In this document: one piece after another, positions 26,866 through 36,375 of the stretch
How the letters are laid out: the number at the start of each line of letters is the position of its first letter
Position numbering within the stretch: position 1 is the stretch's first letter
Assembly: GCF_002304225.1 (NCBI RefSeq)
Contig: NZ_NSLB01000012.1
Location: 1-55,558 of the forward strand
Length of the DNA: 55,558 nt
DNA from: Pseudomonas sp. HAR-UPW-AIA-41
Lineage (GTDB): Bacteria; Pseudomonadota; Gammaproteobacteria; Pseudomonadales; Pseudomonadaceae
Direction: 5' to 3'
Notes under the pieces: generated by a model
The model's database searches: none
Told to the model about the DNA's origin: nothing
Seen by the model: only the letters and a program-made list of their open reading frames with translations
Position numbers and translations under genes: made by a program

Positions 26866-27817
26866 TGCGCAGACTCAGCTCTTCCGGGTGGGGCTGCAGG
26901 TAAGCCTGGTTGGCTACATACGAATGCGGGTGGCGGCGGAAGTGATGCTTGAGCAGCGTAATGGGCACGACCAGCGGGATGATGCCCTTGCGGTACTGGC
27001 CGATCAGTTGCTGCATTTCGGCCTTTTCCTCGCGGCTCAGGGCCGTCTTCAGGTAGCCGGATAGGTGCAGCAGCACATTGGAATGGGTACGCCGGGTGGC
27101 GGTCTTCTTCAGGGCGGCCATCAGCAGACTGAAATAGCGCGGGCCGATCTCCTCGGCGCTGTGCTGGCCGATGCTGCCGAGCAGGCGCCCCAGTTCGCGG
27201 TACTGCTGCGGATGGGTGGCCATCAGCTGGTACTTGTAGCGCGAGTGGAAGTCGATGATGCCCTTGCGGGTCAGACCGGCCTTGCACAGCTGCTGCCAGG
27301 CGGCATAGGCATAGACGCGGGTGAGGAAGTTCTCGCGCAGCACCGGATCGTTCAGGCGGCCGTCTTCCTCTACCGGCAGGTCGGGGCGCGCCTGCATGAA
27401 GGCGCTGGCGTAGATGCCGCTGCCGCCGCCGTCGGCCGGGTAGCCGTTGGCCTGATAGACCTTGACCCGCTCGACGCCGCAGGACGGCGACTTCTGCATG
27501 AAGATGTAGCCGCAGATATCGTCGTGCTCGGCCGCCATGCGCCGGCCATAGTCGGCCAGCGGTTCGGTCACATCCAGTTCGCGGCGCACCGTGCCCAGCG
27601 CACGCGGCTGCTGCGGGTCGCCGACCAGACGGATCGGCTCGCGGGGGATACCCAGACCGATGGCCACCTCCGGGCACAGCGGCACGAAGTCGAAGTGCTG
27701 CGCTAGGGTATGGCTGCACAGTCGCGACTCCTTGTGGCCGCCGTTGTAGCGGACTTCCCTGCCGAGCAGGCAGGCGCTGATGGCGATACGGATCTTGGGC
27801 GAGTGCGCGGTGGTCAT
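26855..27817 (-). CDS. DUF523-DUF1722 fusion protein
   Basis: A 320-residue protein with an N-terminal DUF523 domain (IRIAISACLLGREVRYNGGHKESRLC and KSPSCGVERVKVY) and a C-terminal DUF1722/YbgA domain (FHSRYKYQLMATHPQQYRELGRLLG and SYLKTALSREEKAEMQQLI). The fused form is common beside photolyase genes in gammaproteobacteria; the biochemical role is unknown. I start it at the ATG at 27817 (MTTAHSPKI), with a GAGG box nine bases upstream, rather than 45 bases further up, because the upstream ATG would fall inside the operator region. It is the first gene of the putative light-induced operon. Confidence 0.87.
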   Translation of the reverse strand: MTTAHSPKIRIAISACLLGREVRYNGGHKESRLCSHTLAQHFDFVPLCPEVAIGLGIPREPIRLVGDPQQPRALGTVRRELDVTEPLADYGRRMAAEHDDICGYIFMQKSPSCGVERVKVYQANGYPADGGGSGIYASAFMQARPDLPVEEDGRLNDPVLRENFLTRVYAYAAWQQLCKAGLTRKGIIDFHSRYKYQLMATHPQQYRELGRLLGSIGQHSAEEIGPRYFSLLMAALKKTATRRTHSNVLLHLSGYLKTALSREEKAEMQQLIGQYRKGIIPLVVPITLLKHHFRRHPHSYVANQAYLQPHPEELSLRNAI

Positions 27818-27837
27818 GGTGGCAACCTCGATGATCT

Positions 27838-27911
27838 TGTACATGAAGGTTTTTCTGTACAACTTGAGTTCATCATAGGTCTGTCATTGTACAAGTCAAT
27901 GCTTTTGTACA
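27838..27911 (-). promoter_or_regulatory. Putative light-response promoter with two LitR/PplR-type operators
   Basis: Two perfect TGTACA-N12-TGTACA sites occur at 27838-27861 and 27888-27911, 50 bases apart centre to centre. On the minus strand a sigma-70-like promoter lies among them: TTGACT (27894-27899), 16 bases, TATGAT (27872-27877), each five of six to consensus. The upstream operator covers the -35, and the downstream one starts about 10 bases past the -10. A bound repressor at either site would block transcription of the DUF523/1722-to-DUF2878 operon. The half-site and spacing match the motif I recall for class II LitR in Pseudomonas putida. Confidence 0.82.
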
Positions 27912-28041
27912 ACTGTTTGTATCGATATGTGCCTGGAGCCATGACCCATGGCAAGGCAATCGCGATTAGCGCCGCCCGGGACTTGGCAGACGTGGCGCCG
28001 GGCCGTACATAGAAGGTCAGTGTTGTTGCCGAGCCTTTGTC

Positions 28042-29616
28042 ATGCCTGCCTCTCCGCCAAAATCCAGTGAGACCCCGCCGGCGCCGCTCAAGCTGCGCCG
28101 GGTGGCCATCGATACCTACCGCGAGAACGTTGCCTATCTGCACCGTGACTGCGCTGTTTACCGCGCAGAGGGGTTTCAGGCGTTGTCCAAGGTTGAGGTG
28201 CGCGCCAACGGCCGGCGCATCCTGGCCAGCCTCAATGTGGTAGACGATGGCTGCATCGTCGCCACCGACGAGCTGGGGCTGTCCGAGGACGCCTTTGCCC
28301 TTCTGGGCGTGGCCGATGGCCATCCGGCGAGCATTTCCCAGGCCGAGCCGTCGGCTTCGATTCCGGCCCTGCACCGCAAGATTGCCGGCGAGCGCCTGAG
28401 CCGCGAGGACTTTCGCGGCATCGTGCGCGACATCGCCGAGCACCGTTACTCGAAGATCGAGCTCACGGCCTTCGTGGTGGCCTGCAATCAGGGCGAGCTG
28501 GACCGCGAGGAGGTGTATTTCCTCAGTGATGCCATGGCGGCCGTCGGTCGCCGGCTGGACTGGCATGAGCACCCGGTGGTGGACAAGCACTGCATCGGCG
28601 GGATTCCCGGCAACCGCACCTCGATGCTGGTGGTGCCGATCGCCGCCGCCCACGGCATGCTCTGCCCCAAGACCAGCTCGCGGGCCATCACCTCGCCGGC
28701 CGGTACCGCCGACACCATGGAGGTGCTGGCCAATGTCGAGATTCCCTTTGCCCGCCTGGAGGAGATAGTTCGGGAGCACCGTGGCTGTCTGGCCTGGGGC
28801 GGCACCAGCGATCTGTCACCGGCCGACGATGTGCTGATCTCGGTGGAACGGCCGCTGTCGATCGACTCGCCGGGGCAGATGGTGGCCTCCATCCTGTCCA
28901 AGAAGGTGGCTGCCGGTTCCACCCACTTGCTGCTGGATATCCCGGTGGGGCCGACCGCCAAGGTGCGCTCGATGCCCGAGGCGCAGCGCCTGCGCAAACT
29001 GTTCGAGTTCGTCTCCGGGCGCATGGGCCTGGCCATCGACGTGCTGATCAGCGATGGCCGGCAGCCGGTGGGCAATGGTATCGGCCCGGTGCTGGAAGCG
29101 CGCGATGTGCTGCAGGTGCTGCAGAACGATCCGGCGGCACCTCAGGACCTGCGGCAGAAGTCGTTGCGCCTGGCCGGACGCATGCTCGAATTCGACCCGG
29201 ATGTGCGCGGTGGCGATGGCTATGCGATTGCCCGCGACATCCTCGATTCCGGCCGTGCCCTGGCCAAGATGCACGCCATCATGCAGGCCCAGGGCCTGCG
29301 CAGTTTCGACTGGCGGCAACCGCCGCTGGCGCCGTTGTCCTTTGAAGTCTGTGCGCCGCAGGACGGCGTGGTGACCGGTATCGACAACCTGCAGCTAGCG
29401 CGTATCGCCCGTCTGGCTGGTGCGCCGAAGGTGCAGGGCGCCGGTGTCGATCAGCTGCACAAGCTGGGTGCCGGCGTCAGTCAGGGCCAGCCGCTGTACC
29501 GTGTGTATGCCGCTTACGCCGCTGATCTTGAATTTGCCCGGCAGGCCTGCCTGCGCAGCAACGGGTTTACCCTGGGCCGCGCCGAGGAGCTGGCTCCGCT
29601 GTTTGTGGAGTGCTGA
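28042..29616 (+). CDS. Thymidine phosphorylase-family protein (AMP-phosphorylase-like)
   Basis: A 524-residue member of the long, archaeal-type thymidine/AMP phosphorylase group. It has an extra N-terminal domain (residues about 1-90), then the phosphorylase core: [55 protein letters not shown] (phosphate site K-HxxGGIPGN), [23 protein letters not shown] and [14 protein letters not shown]. The archaeal enzymes convert nucleoside monophosphates to ribose-1,5-bisphosphate plus base. It overlaps a PRPP synthase gene (TGATG), so the pair is translationally coupled. I see no ribose-bisphosphate isomerase or RuBisCO gene in the window. Bacterial substrate unproven. Confidence 0.85.
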   Translation: MPASPPKSSETPPAPLKLRRVAIDTYRENVAYLHRDCAVYRAEGFQALSKVEVRANGRRILASLNVVDDGCIVATDELGLSEDAFALLGVADGHPASISQAEPSASIPALHRKIAGERLSREDFRGIVRDIAEHRYSKIELTAFVVACNQGELDREEVYFLSDAMAAVGRRLDWHEHPVVDKHCIGGIPGNRTSMLVVPIAAAHGMLCPKTSSRAITSPAGTADTMEVLANVEIPFARLEEIVREHRGCLAWGGTSDLSPADDVLISVERPLSIDSPGQMVASILSKKVAAGSTHLLLDIPVGPTAKVRSMPEAQRLRKLFEFVSGRMGLAIDVLISDGRQPVGNGIGPVLEARDVLQVLQNDPAAPQDLRQKSLRLAGRMLEFDPDVRGGDGYAIARDILDSGRALAKMHAIMQAQGLRSFDWRQPPLAPLSFEVCAPQDGVVTGIDNLQLARIARLAGAPKVQGAGVDQLHKLGAGVSQGQPLYRVYAAYAADLEFARQACLRSNGFTLGRAEELAPLFVEC

Positions 29617-30515
29617 TGAACACCCAAGTCTGGTATTTCGCCGATGAGCGCGAGCCGGCCCTGCGTCTGGCCGAAGCGCTGGCCGTGAGTGCGGCCTGCA
29701 TCGAGCGCCATCGTTTCCCGGATGACGAGCTGCGCCTGCGTCTGCCGCTGGCCGAGGGGCAGTCCCTGCCGGCCCAGGTGGTGCTGTACCGCAGCCTGGA
29801 CCGGCCCAACGACAAGCTGGTCGAGCTGCTGCTGGTTTCGGCCGAGGCGCGCCGGCTGGGCGTGCAGCGCCTGCTGCTGGTGGCGCCGTATCTGGCCTAT
29901 ATGCGCCAGGACATTGCCTTCAACCCCGGCGAAGTGGTCAGTCAGACCATCATCGGCCCGTTCATCGCCGCGCATTACGATGGCCTGATCACCGTCGATC
30001 CGCATCTGCACCGCATCGAGCGTCTGCAGCAGGCGGTGCCGCTGGGCGAGGCGGCGCTGACCCTGTCCGGTGCGCCGATGCTGGCGCGGCTGATCGCCGG
30101 GCGCCGCGAACGGCCATTGCTGATCGGTCCGGATGCCGAGTCGCGGCAGTGGATTGAGTCTGCGGCGACTGTGCATGGGTTCGATTACGGGGTATGCAAC
30201 AAGATTCGCTCGGGCGACCGGGAGGTTCAGATCCAACTGCCGGAGCTGGACTTCGGCGGGCGTCAGGTGGTGCTGCTGGACGATGTGGCTAGTTCTGGGC
30301 GGACCCTGGCCGGCGCCGCTAGGCTGCTGCTGGCCGCCGGTGCCGCCTCGGTGGATGTGGCGGTGACCCATGCGCTGTTTGCCGGTGATGCGCTAGAGGT
30401 GATCAGGGCTGCCGGCGTGGGCGAGGTGTGGAGCACCGACTGCATTGCCCACTCTAGCAATGCCATCGCCATGGCGCCGGTATTGGCCGAAGCAGTACAA
30501 ACCCTGCTGCACTGA
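29616..30515 (+). CDS. Ribose-phosphate pyrophosphokinase-family protein (second PRPP synthase)
   Basis: A 299-residue PRPP-synthase-like protein, clearly diverged from prs at 9115-10056. It keeps LPLAEGQSLPAQVVLYRSLDRPNDKLVELLLVSAEARRLG, VAPYLAYMRQDIAFNPGEVVSQ, the VDPHLHRIERL ribose-phosphate segment, LIGPDAESRQWIE, VCNKIRSGDREVQI and the PRPP loop VVLLDDVASSGRTLAGAARLLLAAGA. The ATG at 29616 overlaps the phosphorylase stop. It resembles the archaeal class III group in length. Context suggests it acts with the phosphorylase in nucleotide salvage, linking ribose phosphates and PRPP; this is inference. Confidence 0.87.
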   Translation: MNTQVWYFADEREPALRLAEALAVSAACIERHRFPDDELRLRLPLAEGQSLPAQVVLYRSLDRPNDKLVELLLVSAEARRLGVQRLLLVAPYLAYMRQDIAFNPGEVVSQTIIGPFIAAHYDGLITVDPHLHRIERLQQAVPLGEAALTLSGAPMLARLIAGRRERPLLIGPDAESRQWIESAATVHGFDYGVCNKIRSGDREVQIQLPELDFGGRQVVLLDDVASSGRTLAGAARLLLAAGAASVDVAVTHALFAGDALEVIRAAGVGEVWSTDCIAHSSNAIAMAPVLAEAVQTLLH

Positions 30516-30534
30516 TCCGGCCCGCGACGGAAAT

Positions 30535-32412
30535 TCAGGTTCGGAAACTGCCCACCAGCTGTTTGAGTCGGCTGGTTTGCGTATCGAGGTCGGCACAGGC
30601 CTCAAGGGTTGCGTGCAGGTTGCTTACACCCTGCTGGTTGAGGTTGTTGATCTCGACGATGTCCATGTTCAGTGAGTCGATCACGGCCGTCTGTTCTTCT
30701 GTGGCGGTGGCGACCGATTGATTCATGCCATCAATCTCACCAATACGCAGGGTCACGCTGCCCAGTCGTTCGCCCGCGCGGTTGGCGATCTGCACGCTGT
30801 CTTCGCTGTAGCGCTGGCTGTCGGTCATGGTGCCGACCGCTTCACGCGCACCGACCTGCAGTTCCTCGATCATCTTCTGGATTTCCTGGGCCGACTCCTG
30901 TGTGCGGTGGGCCAGGTTGCGCACTTCGTCGGCGACCACCGCAAAGCCGCGCCCGGCTTCACCGGCTCGGGCGGCCTCGATGGCTGCGTTGAGCGCGAGC
31001 AGATTGGTCTGTTCGGAAATGCCTTTGATCACTTCGAGGATTTGACCGATGTTAACCGTCTTGCTGTTGAGCGTTTCGATGTTGCTGCACGAGGCGCGGA
31101 TCTTGTTCGACAGGTCGTTCATCGCCGTGATGGTCTGTTCCACCACATGCCGGCCTTCCTCGGCCTGATGGCGTGCGTCGGAGGCCTGGTGTGAGGCGTC
31201 GGCGGCGTTGCGGGCGATTTCCTGAGCCGCAGCACCCAGCTGGTTGATCGCTGCAGCCACGCTGTTGGTGCGGCTGGCCTGCTCGTCGGAGTTGCTCATC
31301 GAGGAGTTGGAGGCGTCGAGTACACGCTTGGCTACGTCGCTAACCTGCGTGGTCGCTGAAGCCACTTCGCTGATCGAAGCATGTATACGCTCGACGAAGC
31401 GGTTGAAGGAGCTGGCCAGAGAGCCGAATTCGTCATTGCTCAATACATGCAATCTACGGGTCAGGTCGCCTTCACCTTCGGCGATGTTCTGCATGGCGCG
31501 GCTTAGGCTGTTTAGCGGTTTCATCAGGATGCGGATGAGCATGCCAAGCAGGCCGATGATCACTGCTACGGCAATCAGCGTGGCAATCAAGGCCGAAGCC
31601 CGGAAGCGGTCGAGCATGGCGTAGGCTTTGTCTTTGTCGATGGACAGGCCGACATACCACTTGACGGTCGGTAGACCCTGAACGGGGGTAAAGGTGACGA
31701 TGCGTAGGCTGTCACCCTCCGAAGCTTCGTTGAAGCCACTTTCAATGCGCGGGGTGTCCTTGGGGAACAGATTGTCGAGCTTTTGCATCACCCGCTCTTG
31801 ATCCGGGTGAACCAGGATGGTGCCGTCGGCACTGACCAGAAAGGCGTAGCCGGTGCCATCAAAGTCCAGTGCATTGATGGTCTGCACCAGTGTTTGCAAG
31901 CTCAGATCGCCCCCTACGACGCCGGTACCTCTGACAGGACTGGCGATGGTGATGATCAACTGCTTGGTTGAGGCATCTACATAAGGCTCGGTCAGGGTGG
32001 TCGAGCCGGCTTGCTCGGCGTCTTTGTACCAGGGGCGTGTGCGAGGGTCGTAGCCATCAGGCAGTTCGTCTTCCGGACGCATCGTCATCTTGCCGTCTTC
32101 AGCACCCAGGTAGGTGTACATGAAGGTCGAGGTCAGCGCCGGTTGCTCCAGCAGCTTCTCAAGACGCTCTGCGCTGCTATCACTGGCGATGGACTGCGCC
32201 ACGCTCTCGATCAGCAGAATGCGTCCGGATAACCAACTCTGAATGTTGCTGGCAGTGGTGGTGCCCATGTCCTTGAGGTAGCTTTCGAGGTCATCACGGA
32301 TCACTTGTCGCTGCAAGCTGTCGTTGTACAGCGAGAACAGGGCGAAAGTGCTGATCACGATGGCCGAAGCGGCCAGCAGGATCTTGTGACTGAACTTCAG
32401 GTTCTGGAACAT
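30535..32412 (-). CDS. Methyl-accepting chemotaxis protein, dCache sensor (PctA-like)
   Basis: A 625-residue transducer with one N-terminal membrane helix, a double-Cache periplasmic domain (about residues 35-275), a second membrane helix ([21 protein letters not shown]), a HAMP linker and a signalling domain with the hallmark [35 protein letters not shown] tip. In the distal dCache module [26 protein letters not shown] reproduces the Tyr/Arg/Trp/Tyr/Asp pattern associated with amino-acid-binding Cache domains, so amino-acid chemotaxis (as for PctA-C) is the likely role. It converges with the PRPP synthase gene 20 bases away. Confidence 0.92.
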   Translation of the reverse strand: MFQNLKFSHKILLAASAIVISTFALFSLYNDSLQRQVIRDDLESYLKDMGTTTASNIQSWLSGRILLIESVAQSIASDSSAERLEKLLEQPALTSTFMYTYLGAEDGKMTMRPEDELPDGYDPRTRPWYKDAEQAGSTTLTEPYVDASTKQLIITIASPVRGTGVVGGDLSLQTLVQTINALDFDGTGYAFLVSADGTILVHPDQERVMQKLDNLFPKDTPRIESGFNEASEGDSLRIVTFTPVQGLPTVKWYVGLSIDKDKAYAMLDRFRASALIATLIAVAVIIGLLGMLIRILMKPLNSLSRAMQNIAEGEGDLTRRLHVLSNDEFGSLASSFNRFVERIHASISEVASATTQVSDVAKRVLDASNSSMSNSDEQASRTNSVAAAINQLGAAAQEIARNAADASHQASDARHQAEEGRHVVEQTITAMNDLSNKIRASCSNIETLNSKTVNIGQILEVIKGISEQTNLLALNAAIEAARAGEAGRGFAVVADEVRNLAHRTQESAQEIQKMIEELQVGAREAVGTMTDSQRYSEDSVQIANRAGERLGSVTLRIGEIDGMNQSVATATEEQTAVIDSLNMDIVEINNLNQQGVSNLHATLEACADLDTQTSRLKQLVGSFRT

Positions 32413-32524
32413 GGCTGCTGATCCCTTATGTGGCTAGAGGCGCAGGCTTTTGAGGCGAGCCCATGTGGGGCATGCGCAGAGTGTCGGTTCAAATTGAGTA
32501 AAGCTTTATCTCGAGGGATGGCAA

Positions 32525-34000
32525 ATGAGAGCGAATGATCAACTGCTACTGGGTGCGATGAGTGACGGGCAGCCGCTGGGCCAGTTGTTACGCCTGGCCA
32601 ACCGACATGGTCTGGTGGCCGGCGCTACTGGCACGGGCAAGACGGTGACCCTGCAGCGGCTGGCAGAAGCTTTCAGCGATGCCGGTGTGGCGGTGTTTGC
32701 CGCCGACATCAAGGGGGATCTGTGCGGGCTCGCGGCTGCCGGCAATCCTCAGGGCAAGATCGCCGAGCGCATTGCCGGCATGCCCTGGCTGGGGCATCAG
32801 CCCAAGGCCTATCCGGTGACCTTGTGGGACGTTGCCGGCCAGTCCGGCCATCCGCTGCGCACCACGCTGAGTGAAATGGGCCCGCTGCTGCTGGGCGCTC
32901 TGCTGGAACTGACCGACAGCCAGCAGGCGGCACTCTATGCCGCGTTCAAGGTGGCCGACCGGGAAGGTCTGCTGCTGCTCGATCTGAAGGACCTCAAGGC
33001 GCTGCTCAATCACCTCAAGGAACATCCGGAGCTGCTGGGTGAGGACAGTGCGCTGTTCACCAGTACCTCGTCGCAGGCACTGCTGCGTCGTCTGGCGACC
33101 TTAGAGCAGCAGGGCGCGGAGGCCCTGTTTGGTGAGCCGGCGCTGCAGCTGGAAGATATCCTGCGCCCAGGCGCCGATGGCCGTGGTGCCATTCACCTGC
33201 TCGATGCCAGTCGCCTGGTGCACGAGGCTCCCAAGGTGTATGCCACGTTCCTGCTCTGGCTGCTGGCCGAGCTGTTCGAGCAGTTGCCCGAGCGGGGCGA
33301 TGCCGACAAGCCCTTGCTGGCATTGTTCTTCGATGAGGCGCACCTGCTCTTTGCCGATACGCCCAAGGCGTTGCAGGAACGGCTGGAGCAGGTGGTACGG
33401 CTGATCCGCTCGAAAGGCGTCGGCGTGTTCTTCGTGACCCAGTCGCCGGCCGACCTGCCGGATGCCGTGCTGGCTCAGCTTGGCCTGCGTATCCAGCATG
33501 GTTTGCGGGCCTTTACCGCGAAGGAGCAGAAGGCTCTGCGCGCGGTGGCCGATGGTTTTCGCCCCAATCCGGCCTTCGACAGCCTGACGGTGCTCACCGA
33601 ACTGGGCATTGGTGAGGCCTTGGTAGGCACCCTGGAAGAAAAGGGCACGCCCGCCATGGTGCAGCGCGTGGCGATTGCGCCGCCGCAGTCGCGCATCGGT
33701 CCGCTGAGCGAAGCCGAACGCCAGGCATTGCTGCGCCAGTCGGCCTTGCAGGGCCGCTATGAAAAAGCCATTGACCGAGAGTCGGCCTACGAGCTTTTGA
33801 CCGCCCGCGCACAGCAGGGCGAGGAGCAACAGCCCCAGGCTGCCGGTGCAGGCAGTGATCTGGGCGCCATGGCCGGTGAGCTGTTGGGCGGTTTTGCCGG
33901 GCAGGTCATGAAAACTGCCATGCGTCAGGCAGCCAACCAGCTCGGCCGGCAACTGGTGCGCGGCGTGTTGGGCTCTCTGCTGGGCGGCAAGCGGCGTTAG
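32525..34000 (+). CDS. HerA-like (DUF853) P-loop ATPase
   Basis: A 491-residue protein with Walker A in LVAGATGTGKTVTLQRLAEAF, Walker B in PLLALFFDEAHLLF and an arginine/sensor region in VRLIRSKGVGVFFVTQSPADLPDAVLAQLGLRIQHGLRAFTAKEQKAL. This matches the HerA/FtsK-superfamily DUF853 group of hexameric DNA-pumping ATPases. A flexible Gln/Gly-rich linker and a short amphipathic tail follow. No nurA nuclease gene is adjacent, so the partner, if any, is elsewhere. It diverges from the MCP gene across 112 bases. Confidence 0.88.
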   Translation: MRANDQLLLGAMSDGQPLGQLLRLANRHGLVAGATGTGKTVTLQRLAEAFSDAGVAVFAADIKGDLCGLAAAGNPQGKIAERIAGMPWLGHQPKAYPVTLWDVAGQSGHPLRTTLSEMGPLLLGALLELTDSQQAALYAAFKVADREGLLLLDLKDLKALLNHLKEHPELLGEDSALFTSTSSQALLRRLATLEQQGAEALFGEPALQLEDILRPGADGRGAIHLLDASRLVHEAPKVYATFLLWLLAELFEQLPERGDADKPLLALFFDEAHLLFADTPKALQERLEQVVRLIRSKGVGVFFVTQSPADLPDAVLAQLGLRIQHGLRAFTAKEQKALRAVADGFRPNPAFDSLTVLTELGIGEALVGTLEEKGTPAMVQRVAIAPPQSRIGPLSEAERQALLRQSALQGRYEKAIDRESAYELLTARAQQGEEQQPQAAGAGSDLGAMAGELLGGFAGQVMKTAMRQAANQLGRQLVRGVLGSLLGGKRR

Positions 34001-34015
34001 CAGCGTGAGGCCAGG

Positions 34016-34249
34016 TCAGTCCAGCGGATTGGCCTTGGCCTGCTGTTCCTTCCTGATCTTTTCCAGTTCCCGCTCGAACGCATGGTCGAGGAGGTTGGGG
34101 CGTTTGCGCCAGGGCTTCTTCTCAGGATCCGGCTGAGCGGCGTAGGTGATCACTTCACCGCCGTATACATCCTTGTAACGTTGGGCCTGACGCTCCAGTT
34201 CGGCGCGTAGTTGCTCTTTCGTCACAATCACTTCCAGATAGTTGGTCAT
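34016..34249 (-). CDS. Small conserved hypothetical protein
   Basis: A 77-residue charged protein (MTNYLEVIVTKEQLRAELERQAQRYKDVYGGEVITYAAQPDPEKKPWRKRPNLLDHAFERELEKIRKEQQ...) with helical, coiled-coil-like ends and no signal peptide. An in-frame ATG ten codons upstream (34279) is an alternative start; I prefer 34249 because homologues I recall begin MTNYLEV. It converges on the HerA-like gene 15 bases away. Function unknown. Confidence 0.6.
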   Translation of the reverse strand: MTNYLEVIVTKEQLRAELERQAQRYKDVYGGEVITYAAQPDPEKKPWRKRPNLLDHAFERELEKIRKEQQAKANPLD

Positions 34250-34279
34250 GCATGAGGTCAGAAAGACCTGCTGCGGCAC

Positions 34280-34793
34280 AGTTTAGCCTGTCCTGGTGAC
34301 AGCTCCATTAAGGGGCAGAAGACAGGGTGCGCAGTCATGCAGGGCTCTAGTATGGCGCCGTTGCCCCTGCTCAGCCAAGCGGTTGGGGCTATTCAGCCTG
34401 GTGATAGGGCAGCGGGGCCTTTGCCGGAATGATGAGTGGAGTAGGAAAAAAGCAATTTTTGCGTCTGAAAAAGCGTCATTAATGGTATTGTTCGCGCCGG
34501 AAAATCCACGCCTCGGTTCACAAGACCAGATCCTTGCGTGATTGGCCTGTTGCAACGCTGCCCAAATGATCGTCAATCCGCTAGCTGAGCCAGAAGGCGC
34601 GCCTTCTCCCGCTCATGACTCAGCGCTGGCGACACAGGTAGTGCCGGCAGGTCGGTGTGGTAGTGCCGCCTGGCTTGCGCGCAGAAACTCCGAAACTGCG
34701 CCGGCCCGGGTTGCATTTGATAACGCGCAGACACGCGCTAGGCCTCGGCCGTCGATTACCTGCGGCAGATCATGATTTTGGAGAAGCGTTAAG
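34280..34793. other. 514-base intergenic region upstream of mqo
   Basis: No convincing ORF or RNA gene. It holds the 5' regions of the small hypothetical gene and of mqo. An AT-rich patch near 34440-34500 contrasts with its surroundings and may contain a promoter, but I cannot match a clean -35/-10 pair. A GGAG box lies about ten bases before the mqo start. Confidence 0.5.
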
Positions 34794-36281
34794 ATGGCGC
34801 ATGACGTGAACGAAGCAGTAGATGTGGTGCTGGTTGGGGCCGGCATCATGAGCGCAACACTCGGCGCTCTGCTCAAGGAGCTCGATCCCGGCATCAAGCT
34901 GGAGCTGGTCGAGCTGCTGGAATCCGGGGCTATTGAAAGCTCCAACCCGTGGAACAACGCGGGTACCGGCCACGCCGGTCTGTGTGAGCTGAACTACACC
35001 CCGGAAACCGCCAATGGCTCGATTGACACCAAGAAAGCCATCAACATCAACTGCATGTTCGAAGTGTCCAAGCAACTCTGGGCGCACCTGACCGAGCAGG
35101 GTACCTTCGGTTCTCCAAAAACCTTCATCAATCCCGTTCCGCACCTGTCTTATGTCAGTGGCGACTCGGGCGTGGCCTACCTGAAAAAGCGTTTCGAAGC
35201 CCTGCGCGGCCACCACTGCTTCGAGTCCATGGACTACAGCGAAGACAAGGCCACCCTGAACGACTGGATGCCGCTGATGATGCCAGGCCGCAAGGCCGAC
35301 GAGCGTCTCGCCGCTACTCGTGTCGAGGGCGGTACCGACGTCAACTTTGGCGCGCTGACCAATCAGCTGCTCGATCACCTCAAGACCAAGCCGGGTGTGT
35401 CCATCCGCTATGCCCAGAAAGTCTGCGGCCTCAAGCGCCAGGGCAAAGGCTGGAACGTCACCGTCAAGGACCTGAAAACCGGCAATACCCGTGAGGTGAG
35501 TGCCGGTTTCGTCTTCCTCGGCGCCGGTGGCGGTGCACTGCCGCTGCTGCAGATGTCCGGCATTGAAGAGGGCAAGGGCTACGGCGGCTTCCCGGTCAGT
35601 GGCCAGTGGCTGCGTTGCGACAACCCCGAAGTGGTCGCCAAGCACCATGCCAAGGTCTACAGCCAGGCCGAAGTCGGCTCGCCGCCCATGTCCGTTCCGC
35701 ACCTGGATGCGCGCATGGTCGATGGCAAGAAGTCCCTGCTGTTCGGACCCTATGCCGGCTTCACCACCAAGTTCCTGAAGAACGGCTCGTTCCTCGACCT
35801 GCCGCTGTCGGTGCGTCCGGGCAACCTGCTGCCGATGCTGGCCGTGGCCCGCGACAACATGGACCTGACCCGCTACCTGATCAAGGAAGTGATGCAGTCC
35901 ATGGAGCAGCGCCTGGAAGCCCTGCGCAAGTTCTACCCGGAAGCCAAGGCCGAAGACTGGAGCCTGGAAGTGGCTGGCCAGCGCGTACAGATCATCAAGA
36001 AGGACCCGAAAACCGGCGGCAAGCTGGAATTCGGTACCGAGATCGTCGCCGCTGCCGATGGCAGCATCGCCGCTCTGCTGGGTGCCTCGCCGGGTGCCTC
36101 GGTGTCCGTATCGGCCATGCTCGATCTGATCGAGCGCTGCTTCGCCGACAAGATCAAGTCCGAAGAGTGGAGCTCGCGCCTGAAGACCATCTTCAAGGCC
36201 GATGCCAAGGCTCTGGAAAACGATCCGGCGCTGTACCGCGAAGTCAGTACTGCATCGAACAAGGTGCTGCAGCTGGCGTAA
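34794..36281 (+). CDS. mqo: Malate:quinone oxidoreductase
   Basis: Membrane-associated FAD enzyme that oxidises malate to oxaloacetate and passes electrons to quinone, serving the TCA cycle. The 495-residue protein has [62 protein letters not shown] (FAD loop and the Mqo-specific [16 protein letters not shown]), [48 protein letters not shown] and C-terminal [22 protein letters not shown]. All are diagnostic of Mqo. A terminator follows closely. Confidence 0.97.
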   Translation: MAHDVNEAVDVVLVGAGIMSATLGALLKELDPGIKLELVELLESGAIESSNPWNNAGTGHAGLCELNYTPETANGSIDTKKAININCMFEVSKQLWAHLTEQGTFGSPKTFINPVPHLSYVSGDSGVAYLKKRFEALRGHHCFESMDYSEDKATLNDWMPLMMPGRKADERLAATRVEGGTDVNFGALTNQLLDHLKTKPGVSIRYAQKVCGLKRQGKGWNVTVKDLKTGNTREVSAGFVFLGAGGGALPLLQMSGIEEGKGYGGFPVSGQWLRCDNPEVVAKHHAKVYSQAEVGSPPMSVPHLDARMVDGKKSLLFGPYAGFTTKFLKNGSFLDLPLSVRPGNLLPMLAVARDNMDLTRYLIKEVMQSMEQRLEALRKFYPEAKAEDWSLEVAGQRVQIIKKDPKTGGKLEFGTEIVAAADGSIAALLGASPGASVSVSAMLDLIERCFADKIKSEEWSSRLKTIFKADAKALENDPALYREVSTASNKVLQLA

Positions 36282-36298
36282 GGCTGTCGATTCGAAAG

Positions 36299-36323
36299 AA
36301 CCGCCCTACGGGGCGGTTTTTTT
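36299..36323 (+). terminator. Rho-independent terminator after mqo
   Basis: Stem AACCGCCC/GGGCGGTT with a TACG loop followed by seven T, starting 17 bases after the mqo stop. Its A-rich 5' flank gives little support for leftward use. Confidence 0.9.
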
Positions 36324-36375
36324 ATGGCTTGATGATGAAGACTGGCGTTTGGGTTGGCTGTTGTAGGGGAGAGTC

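Noticed and set aside
32116..32122. TGTACA within the chemoreceptor gene as another LitR-type operator
   Set aside because: Only a single half-site inside coding sequence; no second TGTACA at the 12-base spacing.
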